A DNA stretch of 9,312 nt from Minisyncoccota bacterium (GTDB lineage Bacteria > Patescibacteriota > Minisyncoccia > Minisyncoccales > UBA5738). The stretch covers positions 1 through 9,312 of the forward strand of contig JALOQL010000030.1 in assembly GCA_025453415.1 (NCBI GenBank). The letters run 5' to 3'. The notes below the pieces were generated by a model. The model worked only from the letters and a program-made list of their open reading frames with translations. It ran no database searches and was not told the origin of the DNA. This document shows, piece by piece, positions 1 to 5,760 of this stretch. Position 1 is the first letter of the stretch, and the number at the start of each line of letters is the position of its first letter. Made by a program: the position numbers and the translations under genes.

Positions 1-915
1 TTTATTGAAAAGCGCGGCGTAAAGATAAGCGTAATAATGGTCGCGCCAGTCGGTGATGCGGGAAAACCTTTCCTGCCGGACGTTGGCGGTCTTGAAATCG
101 AGCATCTTGGAATAACCCTGCCCCGGATAAAACGCCGAGGCCGGGTTTTTCAGATTATCCTCGATCTTCATGGCGGTTTCCGGTTTTATCCCGAAAATGC
201 CCCAGGAGAACTCGGTCATGCTGCCCAATACTTTCAAAGGGGCGATCGCCTTTTTAAACGTCGGTCGGTCGGAATAGAAAAGCCGCATCTGTTCGGCCAT
301 CAGTTCGGCCACGAGCAACCGTTTGCCGATGCCGGTTTCCTTTTCGACCCGATCCAGAATTGCCCTATCCTTCAATACGCCGGCCTTGAAAAATTCCCAC
401 TCTTCGGTGTTGGCCCAAGCTAGCGGGCTTTTTGCGGCCACGGTTCCGGCCAGGATGTCGAATTCCTTCCGGGAGGCCCCCGCGCCAAGATCGCTCGCGC
501 ACGCCTGGCGCGCAGTATAAAATTCCCGGTCTTGCGCGGCATTGAGCGCCTTGGCCAGATAATCGAGATTTTTTTGGGCCAGACCCTGATTTCCGGCCGC
601 GGCCAAACCGAAAATGCGGTTAAATTCCGCCGGATAACCGGTCTTGACCGCTTTCAGGACGCAATAATTTGCTTTATTGAAAAAAGTGCCTTCTTCGCCG
701 TCGTCGGCCAGCATGCCGGAAAACCCGATCACCAGCGCGGGCGCGGCCGCGGCTGACGCCTTGCTCTGCCGCCAAAAGGCGTCGCTTTGCTCATCGATGA
801 CACCCTTGGTATCGGTCAAATGCAGGCTCACCGCCATGTAAGCGGCCGAGAGCCCGAAGCCGACCAGGGCAAACGCCCCGATAACAAATTTTGCCAAAAG
901 CTTAAAAAGTTTCAT
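1..915 (-). CDS. Membrane-anchored lysozyme/transglycosylase-like protein, partial (C-terminus beyond the window)
   Basis: An open frame of 305 codons reads leftward from ATG at 915 to the window edge with no stop, so the C-terminus is missing. Residues 1-9 are basic (MKLFKLLAK) and are followed by one hydrophobic segment (about 10-31), an N-terminal membrane anchor with the rest outside. The body is mostly helical. Residues 194-209 (TGIGKRLLVAELMAEQ) and 231-248 (GSMTEFSWGIFGIKPETA) resemble the catalytic-glutamate helix and the S-x-x-G-x-x-G-I-x-x-x-T-A segment of lysozyme-like transglycosylases (GH23). E204 or E208 would be the catalytic candidate, but the spacing between the two motifs is longer than in classical Slt enzymes. 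I believe this is a family seen in candidate-phyla-radiation genomes, usually annotated hypothetical. The ATG overlaps the end of the amidase gene by 14 nt, so the two are probably co-translated and share a cell-wall role. Gene confidence is high; the function is inference. Confidence 0.85.
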   Translation of the reverse strand, partial: MKLFKLLAKFVIGAFALVGFGLSAAYMAVSLHLTDTKGVIDEQSDAFWRQSKASAAAAPALVIGFSGMLADDGEEGTFFNKANYCVLKAVKTGYPAEFNRIFGLAAAGNQGLAQKNLDYLAKALNAAQDREFYTARQACASDLGAGASRKEFDILAGTVAAKSPLAWANTEEWEFFKAGVLKDRAILDRVEKETGIGKRLLVAELMAEQMRLFYSDRPTFKKAIAPLKVLGSMTEFSWGIFGIKPETAMKIEDNLKNPASAFYPGQGYSKMLDFKTANVRQERFSRITDWRDHYYAYLYAALFNK

Positions 916-1834
916 TTGCGTAATTTACGATACCGGCGGCGGTCATCTGCGCGAATTCTTCCAGCGCTTGTTCCCGTGTCGCTTCCGATTCCAATTTCTT
1001 TTCGTAGATATAGGCGTATTCGACCAGCATGCTGGCCGCCTCCAGCGTACCCGACGCGCCCAAAGCGATCAGGCTCTGGTCTTCCAACAGATTATCCAGT
1101 TCCGGCGCCTCGACGCTTTTCAACTCTTTAAAAACACTACTGGCCGCGGCCTTCGAAACGGCATGATTTTTCATCTGGCTCTCCGGAATAAAGATCGTAA
1201 ACCCTTTATATCCGCCGGGCACGTAAGACTTGGGCCGCATACTGTCGTTAAAATGAAGATTTATCACCAGGTCAATACCGTTTTCGTCGGCCCATTTGTT
1301 CATCCCGTAGAGCTTGACCGACATTTCCGGCGTCGCTTCGGAGTGGAAAGCCATATCCGGCACGTATTTTATCTTTCCGACATCCATCAGCGCTTTGCTT
1401 TCCTGTTGATGTTCGGTTTTCCAGTCGATGATCGCCTGTTTTTCATTGGCGAAATAATCCCGCAGTATCGGATTCCACTCCTGTCCATCCCGGGCAACCG
1501 TAACCTTGAATCGCGAGTCGTTCCCGAGCGCGATGGCGATCTTGGCGGCAACCTCGGCCGTCAAATCCCTTTCGCAATAGTCTTTGTAGCACGCCCCGCC
1601 GTCGTCGACATCGTGTCCGGGAATCAGCAATATGTTGAAAACATCGGCCGTCGGTTTTACATCCGGAAACGCCGCCACGGATGCCCTGGCCGCATGGATA
1701 ACGGCGGAAACATTGTCGGCGTCATCCCCATCGCTCAACAAAAAAAGGCCCAGAGCCGCAAAAAGACCGCCAAACATCAGCATCGCGACCGCCATGTCCA
1801 GCAAAAAATATTTTCCCATTGTTCGTTTTGCCAT
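902..1834 (-). CDS. Membrane-anchored N-acetylmuramoyl-L-alanine amidase (Amidase_3-like)
   Basis: A predicted 310-aa zinc amidase that would cleave the bond between N-acetylmuramic acid and the stem peptide in peptidoglycan. The cytoplasmic tail MAKRTMGKYF is followed by one transmembrane segment (about 11-33), a linker, and a catalytic domain from about 67 to 305. The Amidase_3 zinc and catalytic residues are recognisable: H74 in LIPGHD, E88 in CERDLTAEVAAKI, H194 in NLHFND and E272 in LVEYAYIYE. Two cysteines (82, 87) lie close together near the zinc site and could form a disulfide. I chose the ATG at 1834 because it follows a purine-rich AAAGGGGGGGAT. A longer in-frame start at 1873 would place the start codon inside the terminator hairpin of the upstream tRNA. 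The gene overlaps the next one (1-915) by 14 nt. Family assignment is firm; substrate is from family knowledge. Confidence 0.9.
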   Translation of the reverse strand: MAKRTMGKYFLLDMAVAMLMFGGLFAALGLFLLSDGDDADNVSAVIHAARASVAAFPDVKPTADVFNILLIPGHDVDDGGACYKDYCERDLTAEVAAKIAIALGNDSRFKVTVARDGQEWNPILRDYFANEKQAIIDWKTEHQQESKALMDVGKIKYVPDMAFHSEATPEMSVKLYGMNKWADENGIDLVINLHFNDSMRPKSYVPGGYKGFTIFIPESQMKNHAVSKAAASSVFKELKSVEAPELDNLLEDQSLIALGASGTLEAASMLVEYAYIYEKKLESEATREQALEEFAQMTAAGIVNYANETF

Positions 1835-1869
1835 ATCCCCCCCTTTTTTTAGCATTTTATGGTATTTTA

Positions 1870-1898
1870 CCAAAAAACCGCCTCAAAGGCGATTTTGG
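1870..1898 (-). terminator. Intrinsic terminator after tRNA-Arg
   Basis: On the minus strand, CCAAAATCGCC, loop TTTGA and GGCGGTTTTTTGG form a GC-rich stem (CGCC/GGCG, extended by a G-T pair and four A-T pairs) running into six T. It starts about 10 nt past the tRNA 3' end and lies before the amidase start. It fits termination of the tRNA transcript, so the amidase would need its own promoter. The A/T-rich stretch just downstream contains two TAAAAT matches to a -10 box, but I see no convincing -35. Confidence 0.65.
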
Positions 1899-1908
1899 TT
1901 ATCCACTG

Positions 1909-1981
1909 TGCGCCCGACAGGAATCGAACCTGTAGTCCCCGGCTTCGGAGGCCAGTATTTTATCCATTAAACTACGGGCGC
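1909..1981 (-). tRNA. tRNA-Arg (anticodon CCG)
   Basis: Reading the minus strand from 1981, the acceptor GCGCCCG pairs perfectly with CGGGCGC. The anticodon arm is CTGGC-CTCCGAA-GCCGG with anticodon CCG at loop positions 3-5, which reads the arginine codon CGG. The T arm is ACAGG-TTCGATT-CCTGT with the normal TTCGA core, and the variable loop is 5 nt. The D arm (GTTTAATGGATAAAAT) keeps the GG of the D loop. The discriminator base is A at 1909. The bases that follow are CAG, so CCA is not encoded and must be added by the CCA-adding enzyme. The first tRNA base is also the last base of the hairpin at 1981-2018. Confidence 0.97.
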
Positions 1982-2018
1982 CGCGTAAAAAATTTTCCCA
2001 ATGGAAAATTTCACGCGG
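1981..2018. repeat. Long hairpin abutting the tRNA 5' end; terminator-like on the minus strand
   Basis: Outer arms CCGCGT/ACGCGG and inner arms AATTTTCC/GGAAAATT pair around a 4-nt loop, with a small A/T-rich asymmetry between them. On the minus strand the inner stem AAATTTTCC/GGAAAATTT is followed directly by more T, as in an intrinsic terminator for the upstream methyltransferase operon. The outer arm includes the first base of the tRNA, so this helix could alternatively be a processing signal for tRNA 5' maturation. The role is inferred. Confidence 0.5.
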
Positions 2019-2020
2019 CT

Positions 2021-2070
2021 GGGACGTGAATCCCGCCACGGCGGGATTTTTACGTCCCGCGACGTAAAAA
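2021..2070. repeat. Two overlapping, mutually exclusive hairpins
   Basis: Hairpin one (2021-2058) pairs GGGACGT with ACGTCCC outside and AATCCCGCC with GGCGGGATT inside, closed by a 2-nt AC loop. Hairpin two (2047-2070) is a perfect 10-bp stem, TTTTTACGTC with GACGTAAAAA, around CCGC. Both use the bases 2047-2058, so only one can form at a time. They lie between the methyltransferase stop (2102) and the tRNA, on the transcribed minus strand. Confidence 0.55.
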
Positions 2071-2101
2071 ATCCAAGGGGACCCTCTCCGATTACAACGC
2101 A

Positions 2102-2824
2102 CTAATTCTGCATCTTTTTGGCGATTATGTAAAGATTCGACTGGCGCTCCCCCATTTTCATTATCCCCGCTTCCTCGACCGCAAACCCAGCGCCCTTGGC
2201 CAGCCCCTTAATCTCCGCAACGGTAAACACGTGGTGGTAGCGCCGGTATTTGCTTTGCCACGGAATGTAAAAATCGCCAATATCAAGTTTTTCCGATCCA
2301 GCGACGATCCTTATTTGGGTTTTTCCAAAAGCGGCCAAGCGCTTCCATTGTTTGGCTCGCAATAACGCTTGTGGCCGCAAATCCCATACCGCCACAACCA
2401 AAAAACCGCCAGGTTTCAATACCCGCCAAGCTTCTTTAAAAAATTGCTCCCGATATGATTTGGAAGGTATGTGGTGCAAAACCGCCATCGAAATCATCAT
2501 ATCGAATTCGTTTTCACCGAAGGGAATTTTGAGCACATCCCCGACCGTAAAATCGGCTTCCGGATATTTTTCTTTCGCAATGGCAATTAATTTTTCCGAA
2601 TTATCAATACCGGCGTAGACCGCCCCGGCTTCCTTGAAAAACGGATAGAACCGGCCGTTGCCGCACCCGCTGTCCAGTACGCGGTCATCCGCTTTGACGC
2701 GGCCGGCAAAAAAAGCTTTGGTTATTTCCGGAAGATAATTGCGCGTTTGCGAAAACGACTCGGCAAACGAGTCGTAGTTGCTGCGGTTCTGCTCGATGAT
2801 GCGGTCAGCGGTTTTCTGATCCAT
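2102..2824 (-). CDS. Trm9/ALKBH8-like class I SAM-dependent methyltransferase (possible tRNA wobble-uridine methyltransferase)
   Basis: A 240-aa Rossmann-fold methyltransferase. Motif I is VLDSGCGNGRF, followed by the acidic ribose-binding GIDNSEKLI, motif II/III FTVGDVLKIPF, motif IV FDMMISMAVLHHIPS and motif V EAWRVLKPGG, then VVAVWDL. The ISxAVLHHI segment, the VW after the beta-5 strand, and the C-terminal IPW...YRRYHHVFTVAEIKGL pattern are features I associate with the Trm9/ALKBH8 family. In eukaryotes that family methylates 5-carboxymethyluridine at tRNA position 34 to mcm5U, with Trm112 as partner; no Trm112-like gene is visible here. The start is the ATG at 2824, which overlaps the idi stop (TAATG) and implies translational coupling. 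A longer in-frame start at 2926 would run through the idi coding sequence and gives a low-complexity, unrelated N-terminus. Methyltransferase is certain; the Trm9 subfamily is likely but unproven. Confidence 0.88.
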   Translation of the reverse strand: MDQKTADRIIEQNRSNYDSFAESFSQTRNYLPEITKAFFAGRVKADDRVLDSGCGNGRFYPFFKEAGAVYAGIDNSEKLIAIAKEKYPEADFTVGDVLKIPFGENEFDMMISMAVLHHIPSKSYREQFFKEAWRVLKPGGFLVVAVWDLRPQALLRAKQWKRLAAFGKTQIRIVAGSEKLDIGDFYIPWQSKYRRYHHVFTVAEIKGLAKGAGFAVEEAGIMKMGERQSNLYIIAKKMQN

Positions 2825-3390
2825 TATTCGTATATTGCCAGTTTCTTGATCTGGTATTTTTCCAGCCGCGGCACGTGGATCTGTTCGGCCTGGTTGTCTC
2901 CCTGGCTCACGATCAGGCGGAACCATGGCGTGTAATCATCGGGGCTGGTTTTCATGCCTTGGCGGATGTCGCTGAAGCTGGACCATTTCCATTCGGAAAC
3001 TTCGTCGGGATTCGGCCGCGGTTCGCCGTCGAAAATACCATACAGCAAATGATCATATTCGTATTCGGTCAACTCCCCGATCCTGACTTTGTAAATGAAT
3101 TCCACCCCCGCTTCCTTTAAGGGAACCGAGATTCCCATCTCTTCCTTCAGGCGGCGCTTGGCCGCCAACAGCAAGTGTTCCCCCGGAAGCGGATGCGAAC
3201 AGCACGCGTTGCTCCACAGGCCGGGACAAGTATGTTTCCCGGCGGCACGGCGCGCCAGCAGCATCTCTTTTTGGGAGTTGTATATCAAAATCGAAAACGC
3301 GCGGTGCAAAATCCCCCGCCGATGGACATCGATTTTTTGCCCGGTCCCTACCGGATTATTGTCCTCATCGACCAGTAAAATATCGTCCAT
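2824..3390 (-). CDS. idi: Isopentenyl-diphosphate delta-isomerase, type 1 (Nudix fold)
   Basis: A 188-aa enzyme, the usual length, that interconverts isopentenyl and dimethylallyl diphosphate for isoprenoid synthesis in the cytoplasm. The type 1 hallmarks are present: metal-binding histidines in DVHRRGILHRAFS (H23, H29); the catalytic cysteine C64 with H66 in WSNACCSHP; a Nudix-like helix AAKRRLKEEMGI (76-87); and the acidic pair E109/E111 in LTEYEYDHLLYG, equivalent to the metal and proton-transfer glutamates of the E. coli enzyme. The C-terminus has the conserved W134/W136 and TPWFR (154-158). It starts 8 nt after the YggU stop without a clear Shine-Dalgarno and ends overlapping the methyltransferase ATG, so it sits in the middle of the operon. 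No other isoprenoid gene is in the window. Confidence 0.95.
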   Translation of the reverse strand: MDDILLVDEDNNPVGTGQKIDVHRRGILHRAFSILIYNSQKEMLLARRAAGKHTCPGLWSNACCSHPLPGEHLLLAAKRRLKEEMGISVPLKEAGVEFIYKVRIGELTEYEYDHLLYGIFDGEPRPNPDEVSEWKWSSFSDIRQGMKTSPDDYTPWFRLIVSQGDNQAEQIHVPRLEKYQIKKLAIYE

Positions 3391-3398
3391 GATATTGA

Positions 3399-3620
3399 TT
3401 AATCTTTGATCTCGAAAATCTTGTGCGGTTCGTGCGCCCCTTTTATCAAACGGATCTTGCCCGCGGGAACCGCAAAATAGAACGCCAGCAATTCGACCGT
3501 CCGCGCGTTGGCCAGGCCGCCCTCGGGCCTGGGCCGCACACTCACCTTGAACGCATCCGAACCGGTTTGCGCCACTCCCTCCTCCCTGCTGCCTGGACGC
3601 ACATGCACTTTAATTAACAT
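3399..3620 (-). CDS. yggU: DUF167/YggU family (UPF0235) small protein
   Basis: A 73-aa protein, slightly shorter than the typical 90-100 aa. It has the family pattern: N-terminal IKVHVRPGSREEG; a central KVSVRPRPEGGLANARTVELLA corresponding to the conserved P-x-x-G-x-A-N segment; and a C-terminal IRLIKGAHEPHKIFEI strand. The family's molecular function is unknown. It starts at ATG 3620, after a spacer filled with 7-bp repeats downstream of rlmN, and is followed 8 nt later by idi. The setting suggests co-transcription with rlmN and idi but does not indicate a function. Confidence 0.9.
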   Translation of the reverse strand: MLIKVHVRPGSREEGVAQTGSDAFKVSVRPRPEGGLANARTVELLAFYFAVPAGKIRLIKGAHEPHKIFEIKD

Positions 3621-3675
3621 TGATTTATGAATCGCGATTTATGATCTTAAATCCTAAATCATAAATCTTAAATCA
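3621..3675. repeat. Inverted array of 7-bp repeats (TAAATCN) between rlmN and yggU
   Basis: TAAATCC, TAAATCA, TAAATCT and TAAATCA stand head to tail at 3648-3675. In the opposite orientation come TGATTTA, TGAATCG and CGATTTA at 3621-3641. The two halves form a large imperfect palindrome; the best helix I find is 10 bp (3636-3645 with 3658-3667). The last unit contains the rlmN stop codon. The block fills the whole gap between the two genes. Confidence 0.8.
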
Positions 3676-4683
3676 CTGATTTTTATCGCCGGCCAGCTGG
3701 CCGCACGCGGCTTTAATCTCGCGGCCGAAACGGTAGCGCTCGGTCGTTTCCACTCCCGCTTCCATTAAAACCGTCTTGAATGCTTTGACCCGCTCGGGCG
3801 ACGACGCGCCGTAGATTCCCGTCGGGTTATAGCGAATAAGGTTTACGAACGCCAACTTGAGCGACAGACGCGATTTGATCAATTCGGCCAGTTCGCGCGC
3901 GCATTCGTCGGAATCGTTTACGTTGTCGATCATAATGTATTCGAACATCACCCGGCGGTTCGTGTTTTTCACGTAGCGCAGCACCGCCTTCATTATATCA
4001 TCGATCGGATGTTTGACGTTCGCCGGCATAAGCTTGGACCGCAGCAAGTCGCTCGGCGCGTGCAGCGAAATGGCCAGGTTCACCTGTAGCGGCTCATCGA
4101 TCAACTTCTCGATGCCTTCAACAATGCCACAGGTAGAAATTGAAATATGACGAGCGCCGATGTTCAACCCCTTTTGGTCGTTCATAGTCCTGATTGCCGC
4201 CATCACATTGTCGTAGTTCAGGAACGGCTCGCCCATGCCCATGAAAACTATATTGGTCACCCGCTGGTTTTCCCGCTTCAACGCCCGGCCGAAAAGCACC
4301 ACTTGTTCCAAGATTTCGCCGGCCGTAAGGTTGCGTTTGAATCCCAGTTTCCCGGTCGCGCAAAACGAACAGGCCATCGGACAACCGACTTGGGACGACA
4401 CGCAAACCGTATTGCGATTATCGTGGCGCATCAGCACCGATTCAACCCGCAAACCATCCCCAAAGGTGACCAAGGCCTTGAGCGAATCCGCACCGGGAGA
4501 AGCAAATATCTTGGCGTCGATCTTCAGCGGAATTTCCTTTTCCAAAATTTGGCGCAAATCTTTGGGCAAACCCACAACCTCATCCCAGTTTTCGGCCAGG
4601 GACTTCAAAACCGCCTGCCGGGCCTGTTCGGCCCGATAGGCCGGCTGGCCCGCCAAAATTGTTTCCAATTTATCCAGATTCAT
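3673..4683 (-). CDS. rlmN: Dual-specificity 23S rRNA A2503 / tRNA A37 C2-methyltransferase RlmN
   Basis: A 336-aa radical SAM enzyme that adds a methyl group to C2 of A2503 in 23S rRNA and, in studied bacteria, of A37 in some tRNAs. The 4Fe-4S motif is C101-x3-C105-x2-C108 in GCPMACSFCATG. The upstream cysteine C94 and the C-terminal C327 in AACGQLAG are at the positions of E. coli C118 and C355, the latter being the methyl-carrying residue. Other family blocks are MGMGEPFLNYDNV (148-160), ISTCGIVEGI, LAISLHAP, KLMPAN, FEYIMIDNVNDS and NLIRYNPTG. The ACGQLAG ending favours RlmN over Cfr. The ATG at 4683 is 5 nt beyond the MBL hydrolase stop. A TTG at 4692 would overlap that gene by 3 nt and add three residues. 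Neither start has a strong ribosome-binding site. Confidence 0.97.
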   Translation of the reverse strand: MNLDKLETILAGQPAYRAEQARQAVLKSLAENWDEVVGLPKDLRQILEKEIPLKIDAKIFASPGADSLKALVTFGDGLRVESVLMRHDNRNTVCVSSQVGCPMACSFCATGKLGFKRNLTAGEILEQVVLFGRALKRENQRVTNIVFMGMGEPFLNYDNVMAAIRTMNDQKGLNIGARHISISTCGIVEGIEKLIDEPLQVNLAISLHAPSDLLRSKLMPANVKHPIDDIMKAVLRYVKNTNRRVMFEYIMIDNVNDSDECARELAELIKSRLSLKLAFVNLIRYNPTGIYGASSPERVKAFKTVLMEAGVETTERYRFGREIKAACGQLAGDKNQ

Positions 4684-4688
4684 AGGAT

Positions 4689-5219
4689 TCAATCCAAATA
4701 TTCAAGCCAAACCAACGCCTCCCCTTTTCTGTAGCTGAAGGGTTCGCCGTGGCCCGGATACACCCGGGCACCTTCCGGTATCAAGCGGTCAAGTTTTTTC
4801 AGCGACTCGGCCATGTCATGGTCCGATCCTCCCTCCAGATCGGTACGGCCGATGTTGCCGCAAAACAGCGTGTCGCCCGAGACCACGAAACCTTCGCCGA
4901 ACAGGCAAATCCCGTCCTTGGTGTGTCCCGGAGTCACCGCCACTTTAACCTTTTGCCCGCCAAACGTCAAAATATCACCCTCCTTTAAATTTGGCACAAC
5001 CTTGACACCGAACTTCTTTTCCAATTCGGCATTCGCGCCAATATGGTCAAAATGGCCATGGGTGTTAACAATGGCCACCGGCGCGGCGCCGGTTCTGACG
5101 ATCTCCTCGGCGATCCTTTCCGCTTCGTCACCCGGATCGACGACCAAAATGTGGCCGCCGTCTATCAAAAGATAGCAGTTGGTCTGCAACTGTCCCACTA
5201 CAATTCGCTTAATTTCCAT
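4689..5219 (-). CDS. Metallo-beta-lactamase-fold hydrolase (glyoxalase II-like)
   Basis: A 176-aa compact MBL-fold protein with a complete di-metal site: THGHFDH (H54, H56, D58, H59), H99 in TPGHT, D116 in SGDTLF and H157 in YPGHGEP. The short length and the start IKRIVVGQLQTNCYL match the small YcbL-type glyoxalase II-like hydrolases, which cleave thioesters such as S-D-lactoylglutathione or related small substrates. It lacks the separate C-terminal helical domain of full-length GloB, so the true substrate is unclear. The ATG at 5219 gives the typical N-terminus MEIKRIVVG; an ATG at 5231 would add MLNF. The chosen ATG is the loop of a perfect 10-bp hairpin (5207-5229) with no Shine-Dalgarno upstream. 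The gene heads the run to rlmN, yggU, idi and the methyltransferase. Confidence 0.92.
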   Translation of the reverse strand: MEIKRIVVGQLQTNCYLLIDGGHILVVDPGDEAERIAEEIVRTGAAPVAIVNTHGHFDHIGANAELEKKFGVKVVPNLKEGDILTFGGQKVKVAVTPGHTKDGICLFGEGFVVSGDTLFCGNIGRTDLEGGSDHDMAESLKKLDRLIPEGARVYPGHGEPFSYRKGEALVWLEYLD

Positions 5220-5229
5220 GAAATTAAGC
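5207..5229 (-). promoter_or_regulatory. Perfect hairpin with the MBL hydrolase start codon as its loop
   Basis: GCTTAATTTC and GAAATTAAGC are exact inverted repeats of 10 bp separated by 3 nt. On the transcribed minus strand those 3 nt are the ATG at 5219. In mRNA the start codon would sit in a tight three-base loop of an A/U-rich stem. It may affect initiation or may be a by-product of the A/T-rich repeats next to it. Confidence 0.5.
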
Positions 5230-5361
5230 AATTTTCAATTATCAATTATCAATTTCCAATGAATTTTCAATGACGCAATAATCTAAACAAAAACTTATGA
5301 TTCGTTTGAAAATTGGTTCGTTGATAATTTAATGAAAATTGAAAATTAGAAAATGAAAATT
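5229..5361. repeat. Two inverted arrays of 7-bp repeats upstream of the MBL hydrolase
   Basis: Left array, 5229-5263: CAATTTT, CAATTAT, CAATTAT, CAATTTC, CAATGAA head to tail. Right array, 5334-5361: GAAAATT, GAAAATT, AGAAAAT, GAAAATT, which is the opposite orientation of the same unit. AATTTTCAATT (5230-5240) pairs exactly with AATTGAAAATT (5337-5347). About 70 bp of A/T-rich sequence separate the arrays. They fill the gap between ybaB and the MBL gene. Confidence 0.8.
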
Positions 5362-5365
5362 GAGT

Positions 5366-5623
5366 TTACATGCCAAATCCGCCCATGCTTTGCATCTTCT
5401 TGGCCACCGTCATCTGTACTTTTTTCATCGTGTCGTTAAAGCAATCCTTCACCGCCCTTTCCTGGTCGGTAATCGAAAGGTCGGGATTCAGGGCCACGTC
5501 CTCCACCTCAAGCTTGCCATTCATGAAGATTTTGACGCCGTTCTTCTCGCCCTCGATCTTTTCCTGCTTCAAAGCATTCTGGATCTCCTGTAATTTCTTG
5601 ATCTGTTTTAACTGTTCGAACAT
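5366..5623 (-). CDS. YbaB/EbfC-family nucleoid-associated protein (short form)
   Basis: An 85-aa protein with the YbaB/EbfC layout: an N-terminal amphipathic helix (FEQLKQIKKLQEIQNALKQ, 2-20); a beta core with KNGVKIFMNGKLEVEDVALNP (27-47) carrying the family's V-x-V-x-x-N-G-x-x-E-V pattern; and a C-terminal helix (51-80) ending in MGGFGM. YbaB homologues are dimeric DNA-binding proteins. Family members are usually 100-110 aa, so the first helix is shortened here. In many bacteria ybaB sits between dnaX and recR, but neither is present. It is bracketed by the heptad-repeat blocks on both sides and may be a single-gene unit. The start ATG at 5623 has only a weak purine stretch (AGAGAT) upstream. 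Confidence 0.85.
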   Translation of the reverse strand: MFEQLKQIKKLQEIQNALKQEKIEGEKNGVKIFMNGKLEVEDVALNPDLSITDQERAVKDCFNDTMKKVQMTVAKKMQSMGGFGM

Positions 5624-5635
5624 TTTTTTGATCTC

Positions 5636-5704
5636 TAATCTTTAATCCTTAATCCCTGACAATAATACAAGTTACGTTAAGGATTAAGGATCAATAGTTA
5701 GGGA
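5636..5704. repeat. Inverted 7-bp repeats (TAATCCT) upstream of ybaB
   Basis: TAATCTT, TAATCCT and TAATCCC lie head to tail at 5636-5656. TTAAGGA, TTAAGGA, TCAATAG and TTAGGGA follow in the opposite sense at 5677-5704. ATCCTTAATCC (5645-5655) and GGATTAAGGAT (5681-5691) form a perfect 11-bp stem with a 25-nt loop. The loop contains TATTAT on the minus strand (5662-5667), a possible -10 box for ybaB. Confidence 0.75.
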
Positions 5705-5717
5705 TGTGTTTTACATT

Positions 5718-5750
5718 TTTGACTTTATATTAAAATCTTATAATTTCAAG
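5718..5750 (+). repeat. 33-bp direct repeat, left copy, flanking the ATPase gene
   Basis: A copy of a 33-bp sequence beginning TTTGACTTTAT and ending TATAATTTCAAG. It matches 7262-7294 in the same orientation at 31 of 33 positions, differing at 5729 and 5738. It lies 10 bp past the ATPase stop codon. A further TTTACA stands just before both copies with slightly different spacing. It contains TTGACT and TATAAT, but they are 14 bp apart, which is too close for a standard promoter. Confidence 0.85.
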
Positions 5751-5760
5751 CGGCAATCTG

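Noticed and set aside
968..1852. 294-codon plus-strand frame opposite the amidase
   Set aside because: It is antisense to a gene with a complete amidase active site and has no recognisable domain of its own.
1899..2102. 67-codon minus-strand frame running across the tRNA
   Set aside because: It reads straight through tRNA-Arg and the hairpin block; its C-terminal residues are a translation of the tRNA itself, a well-known kind of false gene.
2824..2926. N-terminal extension of the methyltransferase
   Set aside because: It would overlap idi by about 100 bp and adds a P/G/R-rich stretch with no methyltransferase similarity; the TAATG overlap gives a natural start at 2824.
3621..3675. Possible CRISPR array in the repeat-filled spacer
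   Set aside because: Units are 7 bp, head to tail with no spacers, and degenerate; there are no cas genes in the window.
4147..4734. 195-codon plus-strand frame opposite rlmN
   Set aside because: Antisense shadow of rlmN; the rlmN frame has every expected cysteine and motif.
5719..5744. TTGACT and TATAAT in the direct repeat as a plus-strand promoter
   Set aside because: The boxes are 14 bp apart instead of about 17 in both copies, and the left copy would fire into the antisense of the ATPase gene.
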